DNA from: an uncultured Clostridia bacterium
GTDB taxonomy: Bacteria; Bacillota; Clostridia; CAKSNL01; HGM11501
Assembly (NCBI GenBank): GCA_934476235.1
Contig: CAKSNL010000001.1
Coordinates: 310,001-374,000, forward strand
DNA length: 64,000 nucleotides
Direction: 5' to 3'
In this document: positions 52,066-60,965 of the stretch, in pieces
Layout of the letters: every line of letters begins with the position of its first letter
Numbering within the stretch: position 1 is the stretch's first letter
Notes under the pieces: model-generated
Seen by the model: only the letters and a program-made list of their open reading frames with translations
Told to the model about the DNA's origin: nothing
Database searches by the model: none
Position numbers and translations under genes: made by a program

Positions 52066-53130
52066 TTACCGCACCGTTCTCACCTTTTTCGCGCCCGGGC
52101 AAAACTCATCGGTATAGTAGGCATTGGTCCACGCCTTTTTGCCCGATAAGTCGCGCACACGGAAACGCACGAGCCCGTAATTTTCCGGATCTATCTTGAA
52201 TTTTGCCTCCGTTACCGGCTCTCCGTTTTCCGATGCGATTCTCTCGCCGCGCCGACCGAGCGTCAGCAAGGCAATGTCCGCCGCCGGGCTTGTCTTAATA
52301 TAACAGTAACCGTCCTCAAAATAAAGCTCCTCTATTAAGGGACCGCTCGACGCGTAAAAATCGCCGCGCTCCATTGCCCCGATAACCGAAGCATAGTCAA
52401 GCTTTCCGGCTTTTATCATGGTAAAGCCGCCGAACGAATCGCACCTGTACGTCCCGTCCGTCCAGTTGTGGTTATCGTCCGTCGCGGTGGCAAAGATATA
52501 CTTGCCGTTTTTCAAAAAGTCGTCAAGCACCGCCTCGGAGTCGTTACGTCCTGTCACCCCGCAGCTTCCGTGATTATAGACCTCGACCGCCCAGAGTCCC
52601 TCGTATTTAAGATAGTCCTCCGCCGTTATATTGTTCCACTCAGGGTGGTTTAAGCTTACCAGAAAGCCGGCTTCGTTAGCGGTCTTAACTATTTTGTTGA
52701 TGTTTTCGGGGTAATAGTGAAGGTCTCGCAGCTCGCCGGCATATTTGATGTTTGCCTGTTCCTCTTTCGTGAGCTTTCCGCGCTCGACGAGCCAGTCGAC
52801 CGTCTCGGGGTGATAGCCGCACTGCGTTATGTTATAAGGCTCTTTTGCAAAAAGGTTTAAATCAACGACCTTGCGGAAGGCGTGCGGCATCGGATCGTCA
52901 TCGCTTCTTATGCTGATCTCATACGCCGTGAGCATTAAAAAATCCTCTTCCGTGAGCGCGTTATGCTCATGAAGCGCGTCATGGTCGCTCACCGCAAGGA
53001 TTTTATATCCGCGCTTTTTATATTCCGCTTTCATTTCCTCCGGCGTCATTCTCCCGTCCGAAAGATTGGAATGACTGTGAAGATTTGCCTTGTAAAACTC
53101 TCCTTTTTCGGGAAGTAAATATTTTCTCAC
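52066..53130 (-). CDS. PHP-domain metal-dependent phosphoesterase-like protein
   Basis: A 354-aa protein with a PHP domain: ANLHSHSNLSDG (metal His pair, about 17-28) and AVSDHDALHEHNAL (about 47-60), with SLNHPEWN further on. A C-terminal beta domain (about 245-354) follows. Relatives hydrolyse phosphoesters, but the substrate is unknown. The start is the GTG at 53130 preceded by AAGGAGGGAG; upstream ATGs in frame lie beyond this binding site. It has its own terminator. Confidence 0.82.
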   Translation of the reverse strand: MRKYLLPEKGEFYKANLHSHSNLSDGRMTPEEMKAEYKKRGYKILAVSDHDALHEHNALTEEDFLMLTAYEISIRSDDDPMPHAFRKVVDLNLFAKEPYNITQCGYHPETVDWLVERGKLTKEEQANIKYAGELRDLHYYPENINKIVKTANEAGFLVSLNHPEWNNITAEDYLKYEGLWAVEVYNHGSCGVTGRNDSEAVLDDFLKNGKYIFATATDDNHNWTDGTYRCDSFGGFTMIKAGKLDYASVIGAMERGDFYASSGPLIEELYFEDGYCYIKTSPAADIALLTLGRRGERIASENGEPVTEAKFKIDPENYGLVRFRVRDLSGKKAWTNAYYTDEFCPGAKKVRTVR

Positions 53131-53192
53131 AACGCTCCCTCCTTCAGAGTCCATTGTATCAGCTTTAATACACATTGTCAATCAAAGAAAAA

Positions 53193-53220
53193 ATGCGCAA
53201 AGTCATAAAACTTTGCGCAT
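53193..53220 (-). terminator. Terminator of rpsB-tsf
   Basis: Arms ATGCGCAAAG/CTTTGCGCAT with an A/T loop, 19 bp beyond the tsf stop, then TTTTTTC on the minus strand. Confidence 0.85.
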
Positions 53221-53238
53221 CAAAATCTCTGCTTTTAA

Positions 53239-54123
53239 TTATTTAAGCATGGAAGCAATTTCTTCAGCGAAATTGTCTTCTCTCTTTTCAAGCCCCTCGC
53301 CCTTCTCGTAACGAACGAACTTAAGCACCTTTGAGCCCTTTATCGTATCGTCGATATATTTGGAAACCTTGATATCCTCGTCCATGATGTATGCCTGCTC
53401 GTTCAAGCAAACGCTCTCATAGAACTTTCTGATTCTTCCCTGAACCATCTTCTCAGCTATTGCCTCGGGCTTGCCCTCGTTCATAGCCTGGATCTTCAAC
53501 ACTTCCTTCTCGTGCTCAACAACCTCTGCCGGAACGTCCTCAATTGCGATATAGGTGGGAGCATACATTGCAATGTGCATGCAGATGTTCTTGCCCATAA
53601 GAGCCGCCTCGTCGGACTCCGGAGCGTCAAGCAGTACCATAACGCCGATTCTTCCGTTGTCGTGATCGTAGGAAGCGATAGTGCCCTCCATTCTCTCGAA
53701 ACGGCGGATAGTCATGTTCTCACCGATAACGGCGATCTTGTTGGTAAGCGCATCGGAAACCGTGCCGCCCTCGGGATAGTCCATGGCGAGAAGCGCCTCA
53801 ACATCAGCGGGAGCCTTCTCGGCGATAACCTTTGCAACATTCTCAACGAATGTCTGGAACTCCGCGTTCTTTGCAACGAAATCGGTCTCGGCGTTAACCT
53901 CTAAGATAACACCGGTCTTACCGTCTTTATATATTTTAACAATACCCTCTGCGGCAATTCTGGATGCCTTCTTGGCAGCCTTTGCAAGACCTTTTTCTCT
54001 TAAGTACTCGGCAGCCTTGTCCATGTCGCCGTCGCACTCAACCAATGCCTTTTTGCAGTCCATCATTCCGCATCCGGTGGATTCTCTTAAATCCTTAACG
54101 ATTTTAGCTGTAATTTCTGCCAT
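53239..54123 (-). CDS. tsf: Elongation factor Ts
   Basis: A 294-aa nucleotide-exchange factor for EF-Tu. The N-terminal UBA-like signature is VKDLRESTGCGMMDCKKALVECDGDMDKAAEYLREKG, and the core has VNAETDFVAKN and HIAMYAPTYI. Length is normal. It follows rpsB by 22 bp in the standard rpsB-tsf operon. Confidence 0.97.
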   Translation of the reverse strand: MAEITAKIVKDLRESTGCGMMDCKKALVECDGDMDKAAEYLREKGLAKAAKKASRIAAEGIVKIYKDGKTGVILEVNAETDFVAKNAEFQTFVENVAKVIAEKAPADVEALLAMDYPEGGTVSDALTNKIAVIGENMTIRRFERMEGTIASYDHDNGRIGVMVLLDAPESDEAALMGKNICMHIAMYAPTYIAIEDVPAEVVEHEKEVLKIQAMNEGKPEAIAEKMVQGRIRKFYESVCLNEQAYIMDEDIKVSKYIDDTIKGSKVLKFVRYEKGEGLEKREDNFAEEIASMLK

Positions 54124-54145
54124 TTTAAGGTACTTCCTTTCTTAA

Positions 54146-54895
54146 TTACTCAGCCTTAGCTTCTTCAGCCGCGGTCTGCTCTTCGGTTGCTTCCTCAGCC
54201 GGAGCGAAGGACTCACCCTGTCTGCCCTCGATAACGGCATTAGCCATTGCTCCTGCGATAAGGCTTACCGCACGGATAGCGTCATCGTTACCGGGAATTA
54301 CATAGTCAACCTCATCGGGATCGCAGTTTGTATCAACGATAGCGACGATCGGAATGTGAAGCTTTCTTGCCTCTGCAACGGCGTTTTTCTCCTTCTTGGG
54401 ATCAACAACGAACATTGCTGCGGGAAGGCGCTTCATATCCTTGATACCGCCGAGGTTTTCCTCAAGCTTGGACTCTTCTAAGCGAAGCTTTATAACTTCC
54501 TTCTTAGGAAGCACGTCAAATGTGCCGTCCTCTTCCATCTTCTTAAGCTGGAAAAGTCTTGCGATTCTTGTCTGGATAGTCTTGAAATTGGTGAGCATAC
54601 CGCCGTACCATCTGGAGTTTACAAAGTACATACCGCATCTTAATGCCTCTGTCTTTATAGCCTCCTGAGCCTGCTTCTTCGTTCCTACGAAGAGAATGTC
54701 GCCGCCCTCTGCCGCAACATTTTTAACAAACTCATAAGCCTCGTTTGCCTTCTTAACGGTCTTCTCAAGGTTGATTATATATATACCGTTTCTCTCGGTG
54801 AATATATACTCAGCCATTTTGGGGTTCCAGCGTCTGGTCTGATGTCCGAAATGAACACCTGCTTCCAAAAGCTGCTTCATTGAAATTACTGACAT
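54146..54895 (-). CDS. rpsB: 30S ribosomal protein S2
   Basis: A 249-aa ribosomal protein with MKQLLEAGVHFGHQTRRWNPKM, YIFTERNGIYIINLEKT, FVGTKKQAQEAI and RLPAAMFVVDPKKEKNAV, all S2 signatures. A Glu/Ala-rich tail (about 228-249) extends past the core. The leader of about 110 nt contains AAGGGAAC...GGGTT pairings, but I recognise no known autoregulatory motif. Confidence 0.97.
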   Translation of the reverse strand: MSVISMKQLLEAGVHFGHQTRRWNPKMAEYIFTERNGIYIINLEKTVKKANEAYEFVKNVAAEGGDILFVGTKKQAQEAIKTEALRCGMYFVNSRWYGGMLTNFKTIQTRIARLFQLKKMEEDGTFDVLPKKEVIKLRLEESKLEENLGGIKDMKRLPAAMFVVDPKKEKNAVAEARKLHIPIVAIVDTNCDPDEVDYVIPGNDDAIRAVSLIAGAMANAVIEGRQGESFAPAEEATEEQTAAEEAKAE

Positions 54896-55009
54896 AGTTT
54901 AACACTCCTTTTAGTTTTTATACCTCCGCCCCCGTTTTTTCCGCGCATAACCCTTAAAAAAGGGAACTAAAACGGCAATCCGGAAACGTGTGTATTTTTG
55001 ACCTTTAAG

Positions 55010-55038
55010 ATTATATCACGCTTTTATCAAAAAAGCAA
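55010..55038 (-). promoter_or_regulatory. Promoter of rpsB-tsf
   Basis: TTGCTT (55038-55033), 17 bp, TATAAT (55015-55010). It overlaps the end of trmFO, so rpsB is a separate unit. Confidence 0.65.
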
Positions 55039-56337
55039 GCCTTTTTTTGATAAAATTTCACTTTTTACCGTATTTAATGCGTCGGACGCAGCAAGCGCGT
55101 ACTTTTCCTTCTTGTTTCTGACCTTTCCGTGAGCGTGCGAAAGGATGCCGAAATTTGAGTTGACCGGCTGAAAATGCTTTTCCTCCGCGCTTGTAATATA
55201 GTGCCCGAGCGCCCCGCTCATCGTGGAAGGCGGAAGTATGAACTTTTCTTTTCCTTTCAGTAAAAGAAAAGCGTTAAGCCCCGCGATAAGCCCGGAAAGC
55301 GCCGATTCGACATAGCCCTCGACACCGGTTATCTGCCCGGCGAAGAAAAGATTTTCCCTTCCCTTCACGCTGTAATCGGGATTTAACACACGCGGAGCGC
55401 ATAAAAACGAGTTTCTGTGCATCACTCCGTAACGCAAAAACTCCGCACTGCCGAGCCCGCCTATCATGGAGAACACTCTTTTCTGCTCGCCGAACTTTAA
55501 ATTCGTCTGAAATCCGACCATGTTGTAGACCGTGCCCTCTTTATTGTCCTGCCTTAACTGAACGACCGCGTGATAGCGCTCGCCCGTAACCGGGTGCTCA
55601 AGCCCGACCGGCTTTAACGGTCCGAAAAGGAGCGTGTCGCGCCCGCGCTTTGCCATGATTTCGACCGGCATGCATCCCTCGAATACCTCCGGCTTTTCAA
55701 TGTCCTCATGCAACGGTGCGGTCTCGGCTGAAATAAGCGCGTCGTAAAACGCGTCGTACTCCTCATTCGTCATGGGGCAGTTTATGTAGTCCGCCGTGCC
55801 TTTGTCATATCTGCTTTTAAAATACGCACGGCTCATATCAATCGAATCTTTGGAAATCAACGGTGCCGCCGCGTCGTAAAACGAAAGCGCGCCGCCGGTC
55901 AGCTTTAAAATATCCTCCATCAGCGCCCCGTCGGTCAAAGGTCCCGTCGCGATTATCACCGCGTCATCCTCGGGAACAGAGGTAACCTCTTTTGAGATCA
56001 CCTCTATATTTTCATTTTCCTTTATTTTCTTCGTAACAAGCGCGGAAAACCTTTCCCTGTCCACCGCAAGCGCGCCGCCCGCCGGTACGCTCACCTCGTC
56101 CGCCGACTTTATGATGACGGAATCTAAAAGGCGCATTTCCTCTTTCAGAAGCCCGCACGCGTTATCCGTCGCGTTGCCCTTAAGCGAATTACTGCATACA
56201 AGCTCCGCAAAATCCGCGCTTTTGTGCGCCGGCGAAAATTTTTCCGGCTTCATATCGTAAAGGCGCACCTTTATTCCGCGCTTTGCCAGCTGATACGCCG
56301 CCTCGCACCCGGCAAGCCCCGCTCCGACAACTATCAT
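55027..56337 (-). CDS. trmFO: tRNA (uracil-54-C5)-methyltransferase, folate/FAD-dependent
   Basis: A 436-aa flavoenzyme that makes m5U54 in tRNA using methylene-THF. The FAD-binding start is MIVVGAGLAGCEAAYQLAKRG. The conserved region ELVCSNSLKGNATDNACGLLKEEMR holds functional cysteines, and GVEGYVESALSGLIAGLNA closes the FAD site. The start is the ATG at 56337, one base after the topA stop; AGAGGTG precedes it. The dprA-topA-trmFO (smf-topA-gid) order is the classic Firmicutes arrangement. Confidence 0.96.
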   Translation of the reverse strand: MIVVGAGLAGCEAAYQLAKRGIKVRLYDMKPEKFSPAHKSADFAELVCSNSLKGNATDNACGLLKEEMRLLDSVIIKSADEVSVPAGGALAVDRERFSALVTKKIKENENIEVISKEVTSVPEDDAVIIATGPLTDGALMEDILKLTGGALSFYDAAAPLISKDSIDMSRAYFKSRYDKGTADYINCPMTNEEYDAFYDALISAETAPLHEDIEKPEVFEGCMPVEIMAKRGRDTLLFGPLKPVGLEHPVTGERYHAVVQLRQDNKEGTVYNMVGFQTNLKFGEQKRVFSMIGGLGSAEFLRYGVMHRNSFLCAPRVLNPDYSVKGRENLFFAGQITGVEGYVESALSGLIAGLNAFLLLKGKEKFILPPSTMSGALGHYITSAEEKHFQPVNSNFGILSHAHGKVRNKKEKYALAASDALNTVKSEILSKKGLLF

Positions 56338-56338
56338 A

Positions 56339-58429
56339 TCACACCTCTTTCGGGCAGGAGCGGCTTGAGCAGCGGACAACCGTGTCTCCCCTGAGAGTTT
56401 TTGTTATCATGAGTGAGCCGCACTTGGGGCAGATCTCTCCCGTCGGCTTATCCCACAAAAGAAAGTCGCAGTCTTTGTTGCGGCATGGGTAATACTTCTT
56501 GCCCTTCTTTGAAAATCTGCCGATTATCATATCGCCGCACTTTGGGCATTTAACGCCCGTTTCTTCAACGATTGCCTTAGTAAAGCTGCACTCCGGATAT
56601 CCCGGGCATGCCAAAAACTTTCCGAACCTTCCGTTTTTTATCACCATGTTCCGTCCGCATACCTCGCACGGAATGTCCGTTTCCTCGTCTTTTATCGTGA
56701 CCTTTCCCATTTCGTCCTCCGCCTTTTTAAGGTCGGACGAAAACGGTGTGTAGAACTCTCCCACAACCTTCTGCCACTCTTCCCTGCCCTCTTCGACCTT
56801 ATCAAGGTCAGACTCCATGTTTGCCGTGAACTCAATATCCACGATATTGGCAAAGTATTCCGAGAGCATGTCTGTTATGATGCCGCCGAGCTCTGTCGGG
56901 CGGAGTGCCTTTTTGTCGCGCTCCACATAGCGGCGCGAAAGTATCGTCGTAATGGTCGGAGCATAGGTGGAGGGTCTGCCGATTCCCGCCTCCTCCATTT
57001 CCTTGATGAGCGACGCCTCGTTATACCGCGCCGGGGGCTCGGTGTAGTGGCAGAGCGCCTCGTTTCTCTCCTCTTTTAAAATGTCGCCCTTTTCGATTTC
57101 GGGAAGCTTTTTAACCGTTGCCTCCGTATCGTCAAAATCCTCGTACGCCGCCATGAATCCGCCGAAGGCAAGACGGCGCTCGGATATCTTAAACTCCGCT
57201 CCCGAATTTACCGCGTCCGCCGAAACGGTCTTATACAAAGCGTCCGCCATGCGGCTTGAAATGAATCTGTTGAATATCAATTTATAAAGCTTATACTCAT
57301 CGCTTTTTAACGACTTTTTAATGCTGTCGGGCTCTATCATCGTTGTCGGGCGGATCGCCTCGTGCGCGTCCTGTGCGTTTTTCTTGGTCTTGTATTCGCG
57401 CTCCTTGTCCGGGAAAAACTCACTGCCGTACTTTCCGATTATAAATTTCTTCGCCATCGCCTTCGCGTCATCCGAAACGCGCAGGGAGTCAGTTCTCATA
57501 TATGTGATAAGACCGAGCGTTCCGTGCTCCGGGACCTCCACGCCCTCGTAAAGTATCTGCGCCGCCGCCATGGTGCGCTTTGAGGTGAAGCCCAGTCTTT
57601 TTGCCGCCTCCTGCTGCAATGAGCTTGTGGTAAACGGCGGATAAGGGTTTTTTCTCTTATCGGAATATTTGACCTCCGAAACCTTGTATTCTCCGCCCTT
57701 GACGCGCTCCTTTACGGCGGCAGCGTCGCTCTCGCTCTTAAGCTCGGCTTTTTTCCCGTCAAGCTTTGAAAGTCTTGCCTCAACGACCGAACCGTCCTTC
57801 TGTGTAAGGTACGATGAGAAGGTCCAGTATTCCTCGGGCGTAAATTTTTCGATCTCTCGCTCCCTGTCAACCACCATTTTTGTAGTTACCGACTGCACTC
57901 TTCCGGCGGAAAGACCCGAACCGATCTTCGTCCAGAGAAGGGGGCTCAATTTGTATCCCAAAAGCCTGTCGACAATTCTTCTTGCCTGCTGCGCGTCCAC
58001 CAGGTCAAGGTCTATCTTTCTCGGTTTTTTCACTGCGTCCGTTACCGCGGATTTTGTTATCTCGTTAAACGTCACGCGGCAGTCGGACTCCGAGTCGATG
58101 CCGAGTATTGCCGCAATGTGCCATGCTATCGCCTCTCCCTCGCGGTCAGGGTCGGTCGCAATAAATATGTTTTTGGACGATTTTGCCGCCTTTTTAAGCT
58201 CGCTTGTAAGCTCGCCCTTGCCGCGGATAGTAATGTATTTCGGCTCAAAGTTGTTTTCCGTGTCTATTCCGAGCTGGCTCTTGGGAAGATCGCGAAGGTG
58301 CCCCATGGACGCCAAAACGGTATAGCTTCTGCCCAGATATTTTTTTATTGTTTTCGCCTTAGCCGGGGACTCAACTATCAAAAGATTTGTTTTCGGCGCC
58401 TTTGTTTTTGTTTTGCTTTTCTTTTCCAT
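56339..58429 (-). CDS. topA: DNA topoisomerase I
   Basis: A 696-aa type IA topoisomerase that relaxes negative supercoils. It has the TOPRIM domain starting LLIVESPAKAKTIKKYLG, DPDREGEAIAWH for metal binding, and the active-site Tyr in ITYMRTDSLRVS. Three C-terminal zinc modules follow: CEVCG...CPGYPEC, CPKCG...CRNKDC and CPKCG...CSSRSC. The length is typical of Clostridia. Confidence 0.97.
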   Translation of the reverse strand: MEKKSKTKTKAPKTNLLIVESPAKAKTIKKYLGRSYTVLASMGHLRDLPKSQLGIDTENNFEPKYITIRGKGELTSELKKAAKSSKNIFIATDPDREGEAIAWHIAAILGIDSESDCRVTFNEITKSAVTDAVKKPRKIDLDLVDAQQARRIVDRLLGYKLSPLLWTKIGSGLSAGRVQSVTTKMVVDREREIEKFTPEEYWTFSSYLTQKDGSVVEARLSKLDGKKAELKSESDAAAVKERVKGGEYKVSEVKYSDKRKNPYPPFTTSSLQQEAAKRLGFTSKRTMAAAQILYEGVEVPEHGTLGLITYMRTDSLRVSDDAKAMAKKFIIGKYGSEFFPDKEREYKTKKNAQDAHEAIRPTTMIEPDSIKKSLKSDEYKLYKLIFNRFISSRMADALYKTVSADAVNSGAEFKISERRLAFGGFMAAYEDFDDTEATVKKLPEIEKGDILKEERNEALCHYTEPPARYNEASLIKEMEEAGIGRPSTYAPTITTILSRRYVERDKKALRPTELGGIITDMLSEYFANIVDIEFTANMESDLDKVEEGREEWQKVVGEFYTPFSSDLKKAEDEMGKVTIKDEETDIPCEVCGRNMVIKNGRFGKFLACPGYPECSFTKAIVEETGVKCPKCGDMIIGRFSKKGKKYYPCRNKDCDFLLWDKPTGEICPKCGSLMITKTLRGDTVVRCSSRSCPKEV

Positions 58430-58446
58430 AGCTTATCACCTCATAA

Positions 58447-59586
58447 TCATAAACCGTATCTTCCGTCCGGCATGAGCTTTACCCTGCCGGAAACCTCTAA
58501 TATAATAAGTGTTGAATTGACCCATTTTATGCTCCGCCCGCTTTTTTCCGAAAGCTCCGACGGACTTAAGGGACCGTCCTTAAGATATGCCGTGATCTCC
58601 ATCATATTGTCAGACTCGGTGTTTCCCTCGCTGACCGCTTTTTTGCCTGACGGCTTTGCCTTTTTCACCTCGGGCTCCTTTTTCACCTCAGGCTCATTTT
58701 CGCTTTTCTTTTTCTCCTCAGCATAAAGGTCGGCGAATTTATCTATATCGTATATGACCTCCGCCCCGTCGGCAATGAGGGAATTAACGCCGGCAGACAT
58801 CGCCGAATCTATCGGATTGGGCACCGCCGCAAGACGGCGGGAATATGCCTTTGCCGCTTTCGCCGTGATGAGCGCCCCGCTCTTTTCTCCCGCCTGAACT
58901 ATGACGGTAAGGGGAGAAAGCCCTGCCATTATCCTGTTCCTTAAGTGAAAATAGCCTGACTGGGCGTTCGTTCCCATTTCAAACTCCGTCACGAGCGCTC
59001 CGCCCGATGAAATTATCTTTTCGCGAAGATGCGCGCTGTCCTTGGGATAGTCAACGTCCATTCCGCAGCAGAGCACTCCTATCACGCTGCCGCCCGAGTT
59101 GATCGCACCCGTCGCCGCGGCGGAATCTATCCCGTGCGCCATTCCGGAAACGATGATCTCGCCCTTGGAGGCGAAAGCCGAGCCGAGCGAATCCGCCACC
59201 GAAACGCCGTACGCGTCGGACGATCTGCTTCCCGCCACAGTGACCTTTCCGCTTTTTTTAAGCGCCTCGCGTGAGCCTTTTACGTAGAGCACCAAGGGCG
59301 GCTCCGGAATCTCCCTTAATGCCTCCGGATAGAATTTTGAATAGTAGTCTACAAGATAGCATCTTTCGCGGTTACACCGCTCAATCTCTTTTGCGACAAA
59401 GTCCATGTCCTTTTTTTCAAGGTACGCTATCTCTTTTTCGTTAAACATTCCGCACTCGGCGAGCGCCTCTTTGTCAGCGTTATATATTTCCTCCGGCGAC
59501 GAAAAATATTCTATCGCCTCAATGAGCTTGCCCTGAGAAGCAATGCCAATATGCTTAAGCCACAATAAATATTCTGCTCTGTGCAC
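58447..59586 (-). CDS. dprA: DNA processing protein DprA/Smf
   Basis: A 379-aa protein that loads RecA on incoming single-stranded DNA during transformation. It has an N-terminal SAM/HhH-like domain (about 1-70) and a Rossmann core with VAGSRSSDAYG, SGMAHGIDSAAATGAINSGG and GVLCCGMDVDYP. A Glu/Lys-rich linker (about 290-315) and a C-terminal winged helix (LSPSELSEKSGRSIKWVNSTLIILEVSGRV) complete it. First gene of the topA cluster, 17 bp upstream of topA. Confidence 0.95.
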   Translation of the reverse strand: MHRAEYLLWLKHIGIASQGKLIEAIEYFSSPEEIYNADKEALAECGMFNEKEIAYLEKKDMDFVAKEIERCNRERCYLVDYYSKFYPEALREIPEPPLVLYVKGSREALKKSGKVTVAGSRSSDAYGVSVADSLGSAFASKGEIIVSGMAHGIDSAAATGAINSGGSVIGVLCCGMDVDYPKDSAHLREKIISSGGALVTEFEMGTNAQSGYFHLRNRIMAGLSPLTVIVQAGEKSGALITAKAAKAYSRRLAAVPNPIDSAMSAGVNSLIADGAEVIYDIDKFADLYAEEKKKSENEPEVKKEPEVKKAKPSGKKAVSEGNTESDNMMEITAYLKDGPLSPSELSEKSGRSIKWVNSTLIILEVSGRVKLMPDGRYGL

Positions 59587-59701
59587 TTCTTATTCTCCTT
59601 TCGTGCCGTACTTTTTTAAATTACAACAAAATTTCCGATTTGTAAAGAAAAATTTTTAATTTTTCCGTATTTTTTATTTTGGCGGGCGAATATTTTATAT
59701 T

Positions 59702-60385
59702 ATGAGTATTTATTTTCTTATAGAAAGTCCCGACGTAAAATGGCGTGCGGTGAAAAAAAGCGTGCCTCAGAAAAACGGTGCGTTTTACATTCCACCCGTT
59801 TCCCGCCTTAATAAAAAAAGACTTGAAATATTAAAAAGCCGGCTTATAAAAGAAAACGCACTGTATTTTTCATCTTCCGAAGCCGCGGAAACGCTTTTCG
59901 CCTGTCCTGAGGAAAGTATGCGCGCATTTTTTTATTCGTCCCTTGCCTCATCGCTTAAAAAGCTTTCTCATCTTCTCGGCTTTTCCTCCGTCATGCTTTT
60001 TGACTCAGATGAGGATACCGCGCTTTATTTTCTCACGCTGTTTCCCGCTCTTTACCTCTCCGGAGAAAATGCAGAGGAAATTTCGGACGGTCTTCTTTCA
60101 TCAAACGGCGCAGCCGTTCCCGTCGCCGAAAACGCGGTAAAAAACTCCGCGGCGGTGTTTTTTAAAAATCCCGCGCCGTTTCCGGGACCCTCCTTTCACC
60201 CGTCTTTTCCGCCGGGCGAAAGAGCAAAATTGGGGGCAGGCTCTTTTTTGTACCGCCCCGGAGGGCGCTATGCCTTTTTATCCGAACGCATCGGGCGCCC
60301 TTTGACCTGCGGCGAGGCGGCAAGGCTTTCCCATTCCGATAAAAGTGCGGTATTCGACATATCTTTACAAAAAAGCTACATTTAA
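59702..60385 (+). CDS. Unrecognised 227-aa protein upstream of greA
   Basis: The frame starts at the ATG at 59702 with no clear Shine-Dalgarno and reads MSIYFLIESPDVKWRAVKKS. Two hydrophobic stretches (about 75-98, 105-123) look like buried helices, not clear membrane spans. A Pro/Phe-rich turn (KNPAPFPGPSFHPSFPPGE, about 154-172) follows. Codon use matches the neighbours, which supports a real gene. No family recognised. A greA promoter lies directly after its stop. Confidence 0.55.
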   Translation: MSIYFLIESPDVKWRAVKKSVPQKNGAFYIPPVSRLNKKRLEILKSRLIKENALYFSSSEAAETLFACPEESMRAFFYSSLASSLKKLSHLLGFSSVMLFDSDEDTALYFLTLFPALYLSGENAEEISDGLLSSNGAAVPVAENAVKNSAAVFFKNPAPFPGPSFHPSFPPGERAKLGAGSFLYRPGGRYAFLSERIGRPLTCGEAARLSHSDKSAVFDISLQKSYI

Positions 60386-60389
60386 TATA

Positions 60390-60418
60390 TTGACAAATCC
60401 CGTCTTCCGTAGTATAAT
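60390..60418 (+). promoter_or_regulatory. Promoter of greA
   Basis: TTGACA (60390-60395), 17 bp, TATAAT (60413-60418), perfect consensus. Confidence 0.85.
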
Positions 60419-60460
60419 TTAGGCTATTAATGCCGCAAGGCGAAAAGGAGAATTTCAAAA

Positions 60461-60931
60461 ATGGCAAAAGAATATGTTTTAACCAAGGAAGGACTCAATA
60501 AGCTCACCGAGGAGCTTGAATATAAAAGAACCATCGGACGTAAAGAGGCGGCGGAGCACTTAAAGGAAGCCCGCTCTTACGGCGATTTATCCGAAAACAG
60601 CGAGTATGACGAGGCAAAGGAAGCTCAGGCAAAGCTTGAAGCAAGAATTGCCGAGATTGAGGAAATGCTCAAAAATGTTAAGCTTTTGGAGGACACCGAA
60701 AGGACGGAGGGCGTTGCCTCCATCGGTTCAACTGTCGTTTGCTTCATAAAGGCTCTTGACTCTGAGGTTACCTATTCCATCGTCGGAAGCGCGGAGTCCG
60801 ATCCTTTGAACAACAAGATATCGGACGAGTCGCCCATCGGTCACGCTTTAATAGGCGCGAGAGCGGGCGCGACCGTTACCGCGGAAGCACCCGGCGGCGA
60901 CATTGAAATTGAAGTAAGAGAAGTAAAATAA
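60461..60931 (+). CDS. greA: Transcript cleavage factor GreA
   Basis: A 156-aa factor that rescues backtracked RNA polymerase. It has the N-terminal coiled coil (about 1-75: KEYVLTKEGLNKLTEELEYKR, with ARSYGDLSENSEYDEAK at the tip carrying the acidic catalytic residues) and the C-terminal FKBP-like domain ending SPIGHALIGARAGATVTAEAPGG. AAGGAG lies 13 nt before the ATG. A hairpin follows the stop. Confidence 0.96.
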   Translation: MAKEYVLTKEGLNKLTEELEYKRTIGRKEAAEHLKEARSYGDLSENSEYDEAKEAQAKLEARIAEIEEMLKNVKLLEDTERTEGVASIGSTVVCFIKALDSEVTYSIVGSAESDPLNNKISDESPIGHALIGARAGATVTAEAPGGDIEIEVREVK

Positions 60932-60936
60932 TTTAT

Positions 60937-60960
60937 AAGGGGCGGTTTTTTCCGCCCCTT
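60937..60960 (+). terminator. GC-rich hairpin between greA and the methyltransferase gene
   Basis: Arms AAGGGGCGG/CCGCCCCTT around TTTTTT. It lacks a T-run after the stem. It ends 5 bp before the next start codon, an unusual place. Confidence 0.55.
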
Positions 60961-60965
60961 AAGAT

